From Ramlibacter sp. (GTDB taxonomy: Bacteria > Pseudomonadota > Gammaproteobacteria > Burkholderiales > Burkholderiaceae_C): a stretch of 10,191 nt of DNA. The position numbers and the translations under genes are program-made. The notes below the pieces were generated by a model. The model made no database searches, was not told where the DNA came from, and saw only the letters and a list, made by a program, of their open reading frames with translations. The stretch lies in NCBI GenBank assembly GCA_028292185.1, contig JAQGMT010000087.1:1-10191 (forward strand), read 5' to 3'. Shown here piece after piece: positions 1-6,563 of this stretch. Numbering within the stretch: position 1 is the first letter of the stretch; every line of letters starts with the position of its first letter.

Positions 1-47
1 TGCCTTTGCCGCATGGCTGGCGGCAGCTGCGCCGCCTAGACTGTGCC

Positions 48-986
48 ATGACAGAACCAACCCAGGACCCCTCCTACGCGGCCGCGGTCGCGCAGATCGA
101 AGCCGCAGGCCTGCGCGGCGGCGACCCCTCCAGCAGCCCGCTGGACGAGGCGCGTGCTCAGCAGGATCGCTACTTCGCGTTTCTCAACCAGGATCCTCCG
201 TCGGGCGTGACCACGCGCGATCTGACGATCGATGGTCCGCACGGTCCCATCCCGCTGCGGGTGTACCGCCCCAGCGATGCCCCGGCGGGACCGCTGCCCG
301 CCCTGGTGTTCGCGCGCGGCTCGGGCTGGTGGGCCGGCAGCCTGGACTCGCATGACCGCGTGATGCGTCTGGGTGCGCTCCGCAGCGGCTGTACGGTGGT
401 GGGCGTGGATTACCGGCGCACCCCGGAACACCGGCAGCCGACGCAAGTGCAGGAGTTGCTCGCCACAGTGCGCTGGTTGCGCGCCGAAGGCGAGCGCCAT
501 GGAGTGGACGGACAGCGCATCGTGCTGTGGGGCGAATCCGCCGGCGCCACCTTGTCACTGATGGCGGCCGTGCAGTTGCGCAGCGAAGGCGCGTCCATGC
601 CCGCCGCGTTGCTGCTGTTCTATGGCAACTTCGATGGCCCGAAGGCGAACTTGAGGCCGCAGTCGCGCTGGTTCTGGCAGCAGTACCTGGGCGGCGACCT
701 TGCGCATCCCGATCCGTCCGCCATTCCCGCGCTCGCGCGAGTCGATGGCTTGCCACCGACTTGGCTCGGTGTCGGCGAGCTCGATCCGCTGCTGGCGGAC
801 ACGCTTGCCATGCACGAGCGCATGGCGGCAGCCGGCGTTCGCGTGAGCTTGCGCCGCTATCCCGGCCTGCCGCATGCGTTCATGAACCTGACGCGCTTTT
901 TTCCCGGCGCGATCGACGCATTGGACGAAGCCACCCGTTTCGGGTGTGACGCGCTGGGGATGGAGCCGGCGAACCGAGCAGGGTGA
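48..986 (+). CDS. HSL-type alpha/beta hydrolase (esterase-like), altered oxyanion motif
   Basis: A 312-residue cytoplasmic hydrolase of the hormone-sensitive-lipase/esterase family, which hydrolyses carboxylic esters. The nucleophile elbow GESAG puts Ser at residue 164. A GELDPL segment gives the acid Asp246 and YPGLPHAF gives His276, so the catalytic triad looks complete. The family block DYRxxPEH is present at 121-128. The usual HGGGW oxyanion-hole motif before the SLDSHD block reads RGSGW (90-94), losing the His and one Gly. The reading frame stays open to the left window edge and a TTG at position 6 could add 14 residues. I chose the ATG at 48 because the added stretch does not look like family sequence, but no clear Shine-Dalgarno supports either start. 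The gene is convergent with the Bug gene to its right, with 27 bp between the stops. The family call is firm; the substrate is unknown. Confidence 0.88.
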   Translation: MTEPTQDPSYAAAVAQIEAAGLRGGDPSSSPLDEARAQQDRYFAFLNQDPPSGVTTRDLTIDGPHGPIPLRVYRPSDAPAGPLPALVFARGSGWWAGSLDSHDRVMRLGALRSGCTVVGVDYRRTPEHRQPTQVQELLATVRWLRAEGERHGVDGQRIVLWGESAGATLSLMAAVQLRSEGASMPAALLLFYGNFDGPKANLRPQSRWFWQQYLGGDLAHPDPSAIPALARVDGLPPTWLGVGELDPLLADTLAMHERMAAAGVRVSLRRYPGLPHAFMNLTRFFPGAIDALDEATRFGCDALGMEPANRAG

Positions 987-1013
987 CAGGGGCATTCGCC
1001 GCCCGCGCGCCCT

Positions 1014-2003
1014 TCATTCCTTCGGAATTTTCGCGTCGTCCGCGATCCTGGCGAACTTCACCAGGTCTTCTTGAATGATCTGGGCCATCTTTTCGGGAGT
1101 GCCCCCAGCGATGTTCAAGCCCAGCTCGCGCGCACGCTGCTGCAGCTGCGGCTGTCGCAAAGCCTCGTTCGCCGCGGCGTTCAGCTTTGCGACGATGGCC
1201 GGCGGGGTGGCGCCCGGCGCGGCAAGTCCCTGGTTGATCGGCAGGTTGAAGCCGGGCACGCCCGCCTGGTCGAAGGTCGGCACGCCGGGAAAATTGGGGT
1301 CCGGCTGCAAGCCGGTGGTGCCATATGCGCGCAGTTTTCCCGCGGCGATCAAGGGTTTGGCATTGCCGTCGCCGTAGATGCAGTTGACATGCCCGGCCAG
1401 GACATCCTGCAGCGCCGGGCCGCCGCCCTTGTAGTGCACATGAAGGATGTTCACGCCCGCCATCGAATTGAACAGGGCGCCCGCGAAGTCGTGGCCCGAC
1501 CCGGGGCCCGCGGTCGCGTTGGTGAGCTTGCCCGGATTGTTCTTGGCGTAGGCAATCAGCTCGCGCAGGTTGTTCGCGGGTACCGAAGGATGGCACACGA
1601 AGATATTCGGGTACCAGAAGAGCGGCGCCACCGGAGCGAAATCCTTGACCGGATCGAAGGGCAGCGACTTGGACATGGCCGGCATCGAGCCGTGCGTGAT
1701 CGAGTTCACGTAGAGCAATGTGTAGCCGTCGGGCGCAGCGCTGGCGACGTGCTGCACGCCGATGCGCGTACCGGCCCCGCCCCGGTTATCCACCAAGACC
1801 TGCTGTCCCAGGATGGCCGACATGCGCTCAGCGACGAGGCGCGCCGCGGTGTCGGTGATCGCACCGGGCGCATACGGCACCACCAGCCGGATCGGCTTGT
1901 TCGGGAACCCGGCGGCCGGGTCTTGGGCCATGGCGGGCAAGCAGGCGCAAGACAGGACGACGAGGGCCGCCGCGAACGCGCGGCGAGTGATGCGATGCTT
2001 CAT
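1014..2003 (-). CDS. Bug/TctC-family periplasmic solute-binding protein (copy A)
   Basis: A 329-residue extracytoplasmic binding protein of the Bug (TctC) family, which captures small carboxylates, amides and related solutes in the periplasm, often for tripartite tricarboxylate transporters. A signal peptide covers residues 1-26, ending AMA before Gln27. Its n-region contains TRRAF, which resembles a twin-arginine motif, although Sec export is usual for the family. Family hallmarks follow: KPIRLVVPYAPG, the VDNRGGAG block, PDGYTLL, HVHYKGGGPALQD and AKLNAAANEAL. Length is typical. By eye the mature part is about two-thirds identical to the Bug protein encoded at 3795-4775. Its ATG overlaps the TetR stop by 4 bp (ATGA) and there is no good ribosome-binding site, so translation is probably coupled to the regulator. 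No TctA or TctB gene is in the window. The ligand is unknown. Confidence 0.93.
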   Translation of the reverse strand: MKHRITRRAFAAALVVLSCACLPAMAQDPAAGFPNKPIRLVVPYAPGAITDTAARLVAERMSAILGQQVLVDNRGGAGTRIGVQHVASAAPDGYTLLYVNSITHGSMPAMSKSLPFDPVKDFAPVAPLFWYPNIFVCHPSVPANNLRELIAYAKNNPGKLTNATAGPGSGHDFAGALFNSMAGVNILHVHYKGGGPALQDVLAGHVNCIYGDGNAKPLIAAGKLRAYGTTGLQPDPNFPGVPTFDQAGVPGFNLPINQGLAAPGATPPAIVAKLNAAANEALRQPQLQQRARELGLNIAGGTPEKMAQIIQEDLVKFARIADDAKIPKE

Positions 2004-2731
2004 GAAGGTGATGTTGGGTTGGTTGCGCAGGGGGGAGCCCGGAGCCCGGCTGCGATGAAAGGGATCAGGAATTTGCCCGCGTCGTGCACCAGGGCCCGTG
2101 GCAATTCCACGCCCATCTTCTGCGCGAGCGAGTCGACGCGGCCCGCCTCCGCACGCGTGTACACCATGGCGCCATAAAGAAAGATCAGGCGCATGAAGAA
2201 CTCTTCCGATGAAAGATGCGAACAGGCATTGCGCAGGCTGCGCACGAACTTCAGCGCGGCCTCGTCATGGATCTGCGCGATCACCATCCGCACCTCCGGC
2301 GTCGGATCGGTGGCCAGCCGGCCGGACAAGCGCAAGAAGTGCAGCTCGTCATCGAGGTCGGCCCGGGACAGGCTGAGCGCCGGCACCAGAAAGGCATGCA
2401 GCAGTTCTTCCATGGGTGGATGACCGCCGGGATGCTGCGCTTCGAGCCGGGTGAGCAGGCGCATGCGCTCGTGCGCGACGCCGGCGCCCCAGCGCTGGAA
2501 GATTGCCAGCAGCAACTGCGCCTTGGTGCCGAAGTGATAGTTCAGCAAGGCCAGGTTCACCCCGGCTTCGATGCAGATTTTGCGCAGCGACACGCCGTTG
2601 TACCCGTTCTCGGCCATCAGGCGCAGCGCCGCCCGCAGGATTCCTTCGCTGGTGCTTGCACCGCGCTGCTGCCGCGGCAGTCCTTCGGGCTGCGCGGCGG
2701 CAGGGGGCATGGAATCTTCGGCGTTGGCCAT
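2000..2731 (-). CDS. TetR/AcrR-family transcriptional regulator
   Basis: A 243-residue one-component DNA-binding regulator. A low-complexity, Ala/Pro-rich N-terminal tail (1-25) precedes a TetR HTH domain at about 27-75. The recognition region includes VSLRKICIEAGV and the signature NYHFGTKAQLL (64-74). The C-terminal half (about 85-230) is helical, as expected for ligand binding and dimerisation, and has no recognisable specific signature. The start at 2731 was chosen as the first ATG after the intergenic region; Met8 is an alternative and there is no strong Shine-Dalgarno. The gene is divergent from the cupin operon across an 85-bp region containing a palindrome, and is followed with a 4-bp overlap by a Bug gene. 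The likely role is ligand-responsive repression of itself and the divergent operon. That role is inferred from layout; the family assignment is secure. Confidence 0.93.
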   Translation of the reverse strand: MANAEDSMPPAAAQPEGLPRQQRGASTSEGILRAALRLMAENGYNGVSLRKICIEAGVNLALLNYHFGTKAQLLLAIFQRWGAGVAHERMRLLTRLEAQHPGGHPPMEELLHAFLVPALSLSRADLDDELHFLRLSGRLATDPTPEVRMVIAQIHDEAALKFVRSLRNACSHLSSEEFFMRLIFLYGAMVYTRAEAGRVDSLAQKMGVELPRALVHDAGKFLIPFIAAGLRAPPCATNPTSPS

Positions 2732-2740
2732 CGAGCGCGG

Positions 2741-2769
2741 TTGACCTTCAGGACGGATTATTCTAGACT
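2741..2769 (+). promoter_or_regulatory. Candidate sigma70 promoter for the cupin operon
   Basis: TTGACC at 2741-2746 matches the -35 consensus at 5 of 6 bases, and TAGACT at 2764-2769 matches the -10 consensus at 4 of 6, with an ideal 17-bp spacer. Transcription would start near 2776 and leave a leader of about 40 nt before the ATG at 2817. The -35 lies only 9 bp from the start codon of the divergent TetR gene. This was seen by eye; no start-site data are available. Confidence 0.45.
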
Positions 2770-2777
2770 CGCGCCCA

Positions 2778-2787
2778 ATTAATTAAT
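2778..2787. promoter_or_regulatory. Palindrome ATTAATTAAT, candidate TetR operator
   Basis: A perfect 10-bp palindrome lies just downstream of the predicted rightward start point, where a bound repressor would block transcription. Flanking GCG (2771-2773) and CGC (2788-2790) extend the dyad only asymmetrically. TetR regulators commonly bind short palindromes in the divergent region next to their own gene. AT-rich palindromes also arise by chance, so the assignment is tentative. Confidence 0.35.
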
Positions 2788-2816
2788 CGCTTATTCAAAA
2801 GCTAACTGGACTGTAA

Positions 2817-3791
2817 ATGACGTCTGTTGCGACCAAAAGTCAGGAAAAACCCGTGCTGGCGCGCTTTGGTGAGCTTGTCCCCTACCAATCGCAGCATGCG
2901 GAAAACGGCGTGCCGCGCGAAGTGATGGAGTACCTCGCGGCCAACAAGGTGTTCCCCGTGGTCGCTCCCGCCGGGCTGGTGGGCCGCAATGCGCTGGCGC
3001 CGGTGAAGGGATGGCCGGGCCTTTGCATCACCATCGCGCAGTGCACGCCGCGGCAAGGGCCGGTCGCCCATAACCACACGGCCACGCTCGAGACTTTCTT
3101 TTGCCTCGACGGGCGTTTCGACATCGTGTGGGGCAACCAACTCGAGCACCGGGTGACGCTCGAACCCGGCGACCTGTGTTCCGTGCCGCCCGGCATGTAT
3201 CGCGCCTTCCGCAATCTCACCGACAGCGAAGCGCGCCTGCTGGTGCTGATCCAGGGCGACCAGAACATGAGCGACAAGATCGAGATGCCGCGCGCCATCG
3301 GGGAAGAAGTGCGCCAGAAACATGGCGACAAGGTCATGGAGCTGTTGGCCGCGATCAATATGCGGTTCCAGGGCGGCGACACGCCGGAGTTCACGCCCGC
3401 GCAGATGCAGCAGCGGGTGGCCCGCCAAGCCGGCCTGAAAGCGCAGGCGACCTCGGACAAGGAGACGGTCTACCCGATCATGGCGCCGAAATCGGCCGAT
3501 CGCAGCGCGCCGGTGGAGGCTTGGCCCGGCATGTCGGTGGCCATGCTGTCAAGCAAGCCCGGTGAGGCCAGCACCGCCAAGGTGGACGACAGCCACTGCC
3601 AGTGGCTGATCAACGTGGGCGGACAGGAATGTGAAGTTAGCTTCGGCTCCGAGCGCGCGGCGCTGGGCCGCTTCGACATGATCCGGGTCGAGCCGGGCAC
3701 AACGCGTACTGTCCGCAACCTGTCCAGCGAGCCGGCGCGCCTGCTGCTGGTGACACAGGGCAAGGAAACCATCGTCGCGAATCAGGGATAG
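2817..3791 (+). CDS. Bicupin domain protein (possible cupin oxygenase or binding protein)
   Basis: A 324-residue protein with two cupin beta-barrels, presumably cytoplasmic because no signal peptide is seen. Domain 1 (about 60-150) has motif 1 as HNH (His85, His87), Glu92 and Gly99, giving three of the four usual metal ligands. Its motif 2 has Arg129 where the fourth ligand His normally sits (PPGMYRAFRN). Domain 2 (about 230-318) repeats the same layout, for example APVKGWPG at 61-68 against APVEAWPG at 231-238, but has lost the motif-1 His/Glu set and also carries Arg at the motif-2 position (Arg297). Bicupins include gentisate-type and other dioxygenases and also non-catalytic proteins. The missing His makes a standard four-ligand dioxygenase site doubtful. 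It is the first gene of the five-gene operon, ending 3 bp before the next start. The fold is firm; the function is unknown. Confidence 0.87.
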   Translation: MTSVATKSQEKPVLARFGELVPYQSQHAENGVPREVMEYLAANKVFPVVAPAGLVGRNALAPVKGWPGLCITIAQCTPRQGPVAHNHTATLETFFCLDGRFDIVWGNQLEHRVTLEPGDLCSVPPGMYRAFRNLTDSEARLLVLIQGDQNMSDKIEMPRAIGEEVRQKHGDKVMELLAAINMRFQGGDTPEFTPAQMQQRVARQAGLKAQATSDKETVYPIMAPKSADRSAPVEAWPGMSVAMLSSKPGEASTAKVDDSHCQWLINVGGQECEVSFGSERAALGRFDMIRVEPGTTRTVRNLSSEPARLLLVTQGKETIVANQG

Positions 3792-3794
3792 GCG

Positions 3795-4775
3795 ATGCAC
3801 AAACGCAAGTTCTTCGCGCGATGCGTCGCGTTGGCGGCGCTTGTCGCCGCAGCCGCATTGCCCGCGGCGGCTCAGTCCTATCCCACAAAGCCGATCCGGC
3901 TGGTAGTGCCTTATGCGCCCGGGGCCATCACCGACATCGGTGCGCGGCTGATCGCCGAGCGCATGTCGGTGATTCTCGGGCAGCAAGTGCTGGTGGACAA
4001 CCGCGGCGGAGCCGGAACGCGAATCGGCATGCAGCAGGTCATCGCAGCGGCGCCTGACGGCTACACGCTGCTGTTCGCCAATTCCGTGACGCACGGCTCC
4101 ATGCCGGCGCTTTCCAAGTCGCTCGCATTCGATCCGATCAGGGATCTGGTGCCCGTCGTACCCGTGTTCAGCTACACCTCCATCCTGGTCTGCCATCCGT
4201 CGGTGACTGCCAATACGGTTCAAGAACTCATTGCCTACGCCAAGAAGAATCCGGGCAAGCTGACCAACGCCACGGCCGGGCCGGGCACCGGTCACGACTT
4301 GATGGGCGGCCTGTTCAATTCCCTGGCGGGCGTCGACCTCCTGCACGTCCACTACAAGGGCGCCGGCCCGGCGTTGCAGGACGTGCTCGGCGGTACCGCC
4401 GACTGCATCTACGGCGGCGGCGACGTGAAGCAGTACGTGCAGAGCGGCAAGCTCAAGGCGTTCGCCACCAGCGGCACCACGCGCGACCCGGACTTCCCCA
4501 ACGTGCCCACCATGGAGGAAGCCGGCGTGAAGGGCTTCAATGTGTCCTGGTGGCAAGGCCTCGCGGCCCCGGTGGGTACGCCCCCTGCCGTCATTGCCAA
4601 ACTGAATGCCGCGGCGAACGAGGCCCTGAAAGATCCGCAACTGCTGAAACGCGCCAGCGGTTTGAGCCTGAGGCCGGTGGGCGGCTCGCCGGCCGACCTG
4701 GGCCGGATGATGCGCGAGGACATGGCCAAGTTTGCGAAGATCGTCAAGGACGCAAACATCCCGCTGCAGGATTGA
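3795..4775 (+). CDS. Bug/TctC-family periplasmic solute-binding protein (copy B)
   Basis: A 326-residue exported binding protein with a signal peptide at 1-26 (basic MHKRK, an Ala/Leu-rich core, then AAA before Gln27). It carries the same family blocks as the copy at 1014-2003: KPIRLVVPYAPGAITD, VDNRGGAGTRIG, PDGYTLL, NPGKLTNATAGPG, HVHYKG and AKLNAAANEAL. By eye about two-thirds of mature residues are identical. The differences cluster around 100-135, around 200-230 (for example GGGDVKQYV against GDGNAKPLI), and in the C-terminal 45 residues. This suggests related but not identical ligands. The ATG lies 3 bp after the cupin stop with a purine-rich AGGGATAGG upstream, so the two genes are cotranscribed. 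Having the binding protein inside an enzyme operon suggests that it captures the pathway substrate. No cognate TctA/TctB genes are in the window. Confidence 0.93.
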   Translation: MHKRKFFARCVALAALVAAAALPAAAQSYPTKPIRLVVPYAPGAITDIGARLIAERMSVILGQQVLVDNRGGAGTRIGMQQVIAAAPDGYTLLFANSVTHGSMPALSKSLAFDPIRDLVPVVPVFSYTSILVCHPSVTANTVQELIAYAKKNPGKLTNATAGPGTGHDLMGGLFNSLAGVDLLHVHYKGAGPALQDVLGGTADCIYGGGDVKQYVQSGKLKAFATSGTTRDPDFPNVPTMEEAGVKGFNVSWWQGLAAPVGTPPAVIAKLNAAANEALKDPQLLKRASGLSLRPVGGSPADLGRMMREDMAKFAKIVKDANIPLQD

Positions 4776-4791
4776 CGCAGGCGAATCGCCA

Positions 4792-5820
4792 ATGCGTATC
4801 TTGATCTACGGCGCCGGCGCCATCGGCGGTTACCTCGGCGCGTTGCTGGCTGACGCCGGCATGGACGTCACGCTGGTGGCACGCGGCGCGCAATACCGTG
4901 CGTTGTCCAGCCAAGGCCTGTCCGTGCAATGGGAAGGCGGACGAGCCCTGCAGCGAATGGTTCCGACCATCCAACCGGGCGAGGTACCGGGTCGCTACGA
5001 TCTCGTATTCGTGACACTGAAGGCAACGCAGCTCGCGGCTGCCGCGAACGACATCGCGGGCTCGCTGGCCGCGCAAGGCAGCCTGGTCATGATCCAGAAC
5101 GGCTTGCCTTGGTGGTACTTCGAGCGCGGGAATTCTCGTCAGCCGGACGCGCCTCTTTCCAGCCTGGACCCCGAGCGCGCGCTGTCACGAAGCTTCGACC
5201 TCGACCGGGTGGTCGGCGCCGTGATCTACAAACCCGTGATGACCAAGGCGCCGGGCCAGCTGTTTGTTCCGCAGGCCGCCGACAACGAACTGATCGTCGG
5301 GGAGATCGATGATCGCGACAGCGAGCGGTGCCGCGAGATCGCGGCGGTCATGAGCGCGGCCGGCTTGCCGACCCGGGTGACGCTGGACATCCGGCGGCAG
5401 AAGTGGCGCAAGCTGATGATCAACCTGGTATGGAATCCTTTGTGCGCGTTGACCCAGTCGCCGTCGGGCGCCATTGCTGCATCGCCCGCCGGTGCGGAAC
5501 TGGCCCACACCATGATGCTTGAGGGCCTGGCTGTGGCGAGGTCGGTGGGAGTCGAGCTTGAGTTCGATCCGGCGGCGGAACTGCGCCGCGTCGCCGGCAA
5601 CTTCAGGCAGCAGCCCTCGATGCTGCAGGACGTGCGGGCGGGCAGGCCGCTGGAGTGGGAGGCGATCCTCCAGTCGGTGATCGACATCGCGGGCAGCACG
5701 GGCGTTGCGGTCCCCGCGCTGAAAAACATTGCCGCGTGCATCAGCCTGCTCGATTCGCGGATCCGGGCCGACCGGGTCGCGATCGTGCCAACGCCCGTGG
5801 CACAAAGGGCCGCCGCATGA
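4792..5820 (+). CDS. Ketopantoate-reductase-family (ApbA/PanE-like) dehydrogenase
   Basis: A 342-residue NAD(P)H-dependent oxidoreductase of the 2-dehydropantoate 2-reductase family, which reduces 2-oxo acids to 2-hydroxy acids. The N-terminal Rossmann fold has GAGAIGG at 7-13, and Lys77 lies in FVTLKATQ. IQNG at 101-104 supplies the conserved Asn. The C-terminal helical domain has KWRKLMINLVWNPL (204-217), whose Lys207 or Lys204 matches the catalytic Lys region, and SMLQDVRAGRPLEWEA (276-291), matching the conserved SMxQDxxxGRxxE block. NG is followed by an aromatic PWWYFERG stretch and a longer loop (105-137) unlike classic PanE. With its catabolic context this argues against a pantothenate role. 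The start at 4792 gives MRILIYGAGA; it lies 16 bp after the Bug gene, with AGG upstream. The stop overlaps the next start (ATGA). The true substrate is not known. Confidence 0.88.
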   Translation: MRILIYGAGAIGGYLGALLADAGMDVTLVARGAQYRALSSQGLSVQWEGGRALQRMVPTIQPGEVPGRYDLVFVTLKATQLAAAANDIAGSLAAQGSLVMIQNGLPWWYFERGNSRQPDAPLSSLDPERALSRSFDLDRVVGAVIYKPVMTKAPGQLFVPQAADNELIVGEIDDRDSERCREIAAVMSAAGLPTRVTLDIRRQKWRKLMINLVWNPLCALTQSPSGAIAASPAGAELAHTMMLEGLAVARSVGVELEFDPAAELRRVAGNFRQQPSMLQDVRAGRPLEWEAILQSVIDIAGSTGVAVPALKNIAACISLLDSRIRADRVAIVPTPVAQRAAA

Positions 5821-6563
5821 AGTGGACCAGCGATACACAAGACGCGCAGATGCGCAAGCGCGAGTTCCTGCTCGACGTGGCGGACAGGCGCGTGCCCGGG
5901 GTCATCTGGACGCCCGCCACGCCCGGCAAGGGCGAACGGCGGCCCGTGGTGCTAGTGGGCCATGGCGGCTCGCAGCACAAGCAGGCCGACGCGGTGCTGG
6001 ATGTGGCTCGGCCGCTCGTGCAGCAGCACGGATTCGCGGTGGCCGCCATTGACGGACCGGTGCATGGGGCCCGCCGCCCGGACGGCGGCGCCGATGCGGC
6101 CAAGGTGATCGGCGAATTCAGGTCGCTATGGAACGAAGACCCGCGGATGGATGAAATGGTCGCCGACTGGCGCGCGGCACTCGATGCCCTGCTCGCACAG
6201 CCGGACATCGATGCGGGTGCGGTCGGTTGGTTCGGGCTGTCGATGGGAACGGCTTACGGCGTGCCGCTGTGTGCCGCCGAGCCGCGCATCCGCGCGGCGT
6301 TGCTCGGCATGTGGGGCACGAGCCACGCGCACGGCGAACGGCTGCTGGCCGACGCGGCAAAGATTGTTTGCCCGGTGCTGTTCCAGCGCAAGCTGGGGGA
6401 CGAGCGCTTCACACCGCAGGGGCAGGAAGCGCTGTTCGGCGCGCTGCGCAGCGGCGCGAAGGAAATCCGCGTGTACGACGGCGGACACGTGAATCCCGCC
6501 GGCCGGCAACTGGACGACGGACTCGAATTCCTGGTGCGGCATTTGACAGGGAAGGCGCAATGA
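5817..6563 (+). CDS. Alpha/beta hydrolase, dienelactone-hydrolase-like
   Basis: A 248-residue cytoplasmic alpha/beta hydrolase with no signal peptide. GHGGS at 48-52 fits the oxyanion loop. GLSMG at 140-144 gives nucleophile Ser142. The segment around KLGDERF provides a candidate acid Asp195, and YDGGHVNP provides His224. Size and layout fit dienelactone hydrolase or prolyl-oligopeptidase-like small hydrolases, which act on lactones, esters or C-C bonds of ring-cleavage products. The ATG overlaps the upstream stop by 4 bp and is preceded by AAGGG at 5805-5809, 7 bp from the start. Its own stop overlaps the next gene by 4 bp, so translation of three genes in a row is coupled. It is a different branch from the hydrolase at 48-986, which is HSL-type. 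The reaction is inferred at family level only. Confidence 0.88.
   Translation: MKWTSDTQDAQMRKREFLLDVADRRVPGVIWTPATPGKGERRPVVLVGHGGSQHKQADAVLDVARPLVQQHGFAVAAIDGPVHGARRPDGGADAAKVIGEFRSLWNEDPRMDEMVADWRAALDALLAQPDIDAGAVGWFGLSMGTAYGVPLCAAEPRIRAALLGMWGTSHAHGERLLADAAKIVCPVLFQRKLGDERFTPQGQEALFGALRSGAKEIRVYDGGHVNPAGRQLDDGLEFLVRHLTGKAQ

Larger units (their letters stand above)
2732..2816. promoter_or_regulatory. Divergent control region between tetR-type gene and cupin operon
   Basis: This 85-bp stretch is markedly AT-richer than the coding DNA around it and separates two divergent transcription units. It is the only plausible promoter site for both. It holds a rightward sigma70-like promoter and a palindrome, listed separately. 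A possible leftward -10 (TAGAAT, complement of 2760-2765) has no convincing -35 at the proper spacing, so the leftward promoter is uncertain. The cupin gene has only a weak Shine-Dalgarno (GGA at 2808-2810). Confidence 0.7.

Noticed and set aside
6..47. N-terminal extension of the first hydrolase from TTG at 6
   Set aside because: The extra 14 residues do not resemble family sequence and have no ribosome-binding site. It remains possible because the frame is open to the window edge.
987..1013. Possible bidirectional terminator between the first hydrolase and the Bug gene
   Set aside because: The 27-bp gap is GC-rich but shows no convincing inverted repeat or T-run.
1071..2177. Plus-strand open frame of about 368 codons across the Bug and TetR genes
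   Set aside because: The opposite strand codes for two well-recognised proteins, and this frame has shadow composition without motifs.
2817..3791. Calling the bicupin a gentisate 1,2-dioxygenase
   Set aside because: The motif-2 His is replaced by Arg and the gentisate dioxygenase motif blocks are not evident.
3549..4640. Long open frame of about 363 codons on the minus strand
   Set aside because: It lies opposite the cupin and Bug genes, which have clear family motifs. Its Arg/His/Gly-rich composition is typical of antisense frames in GC-rich DNA.
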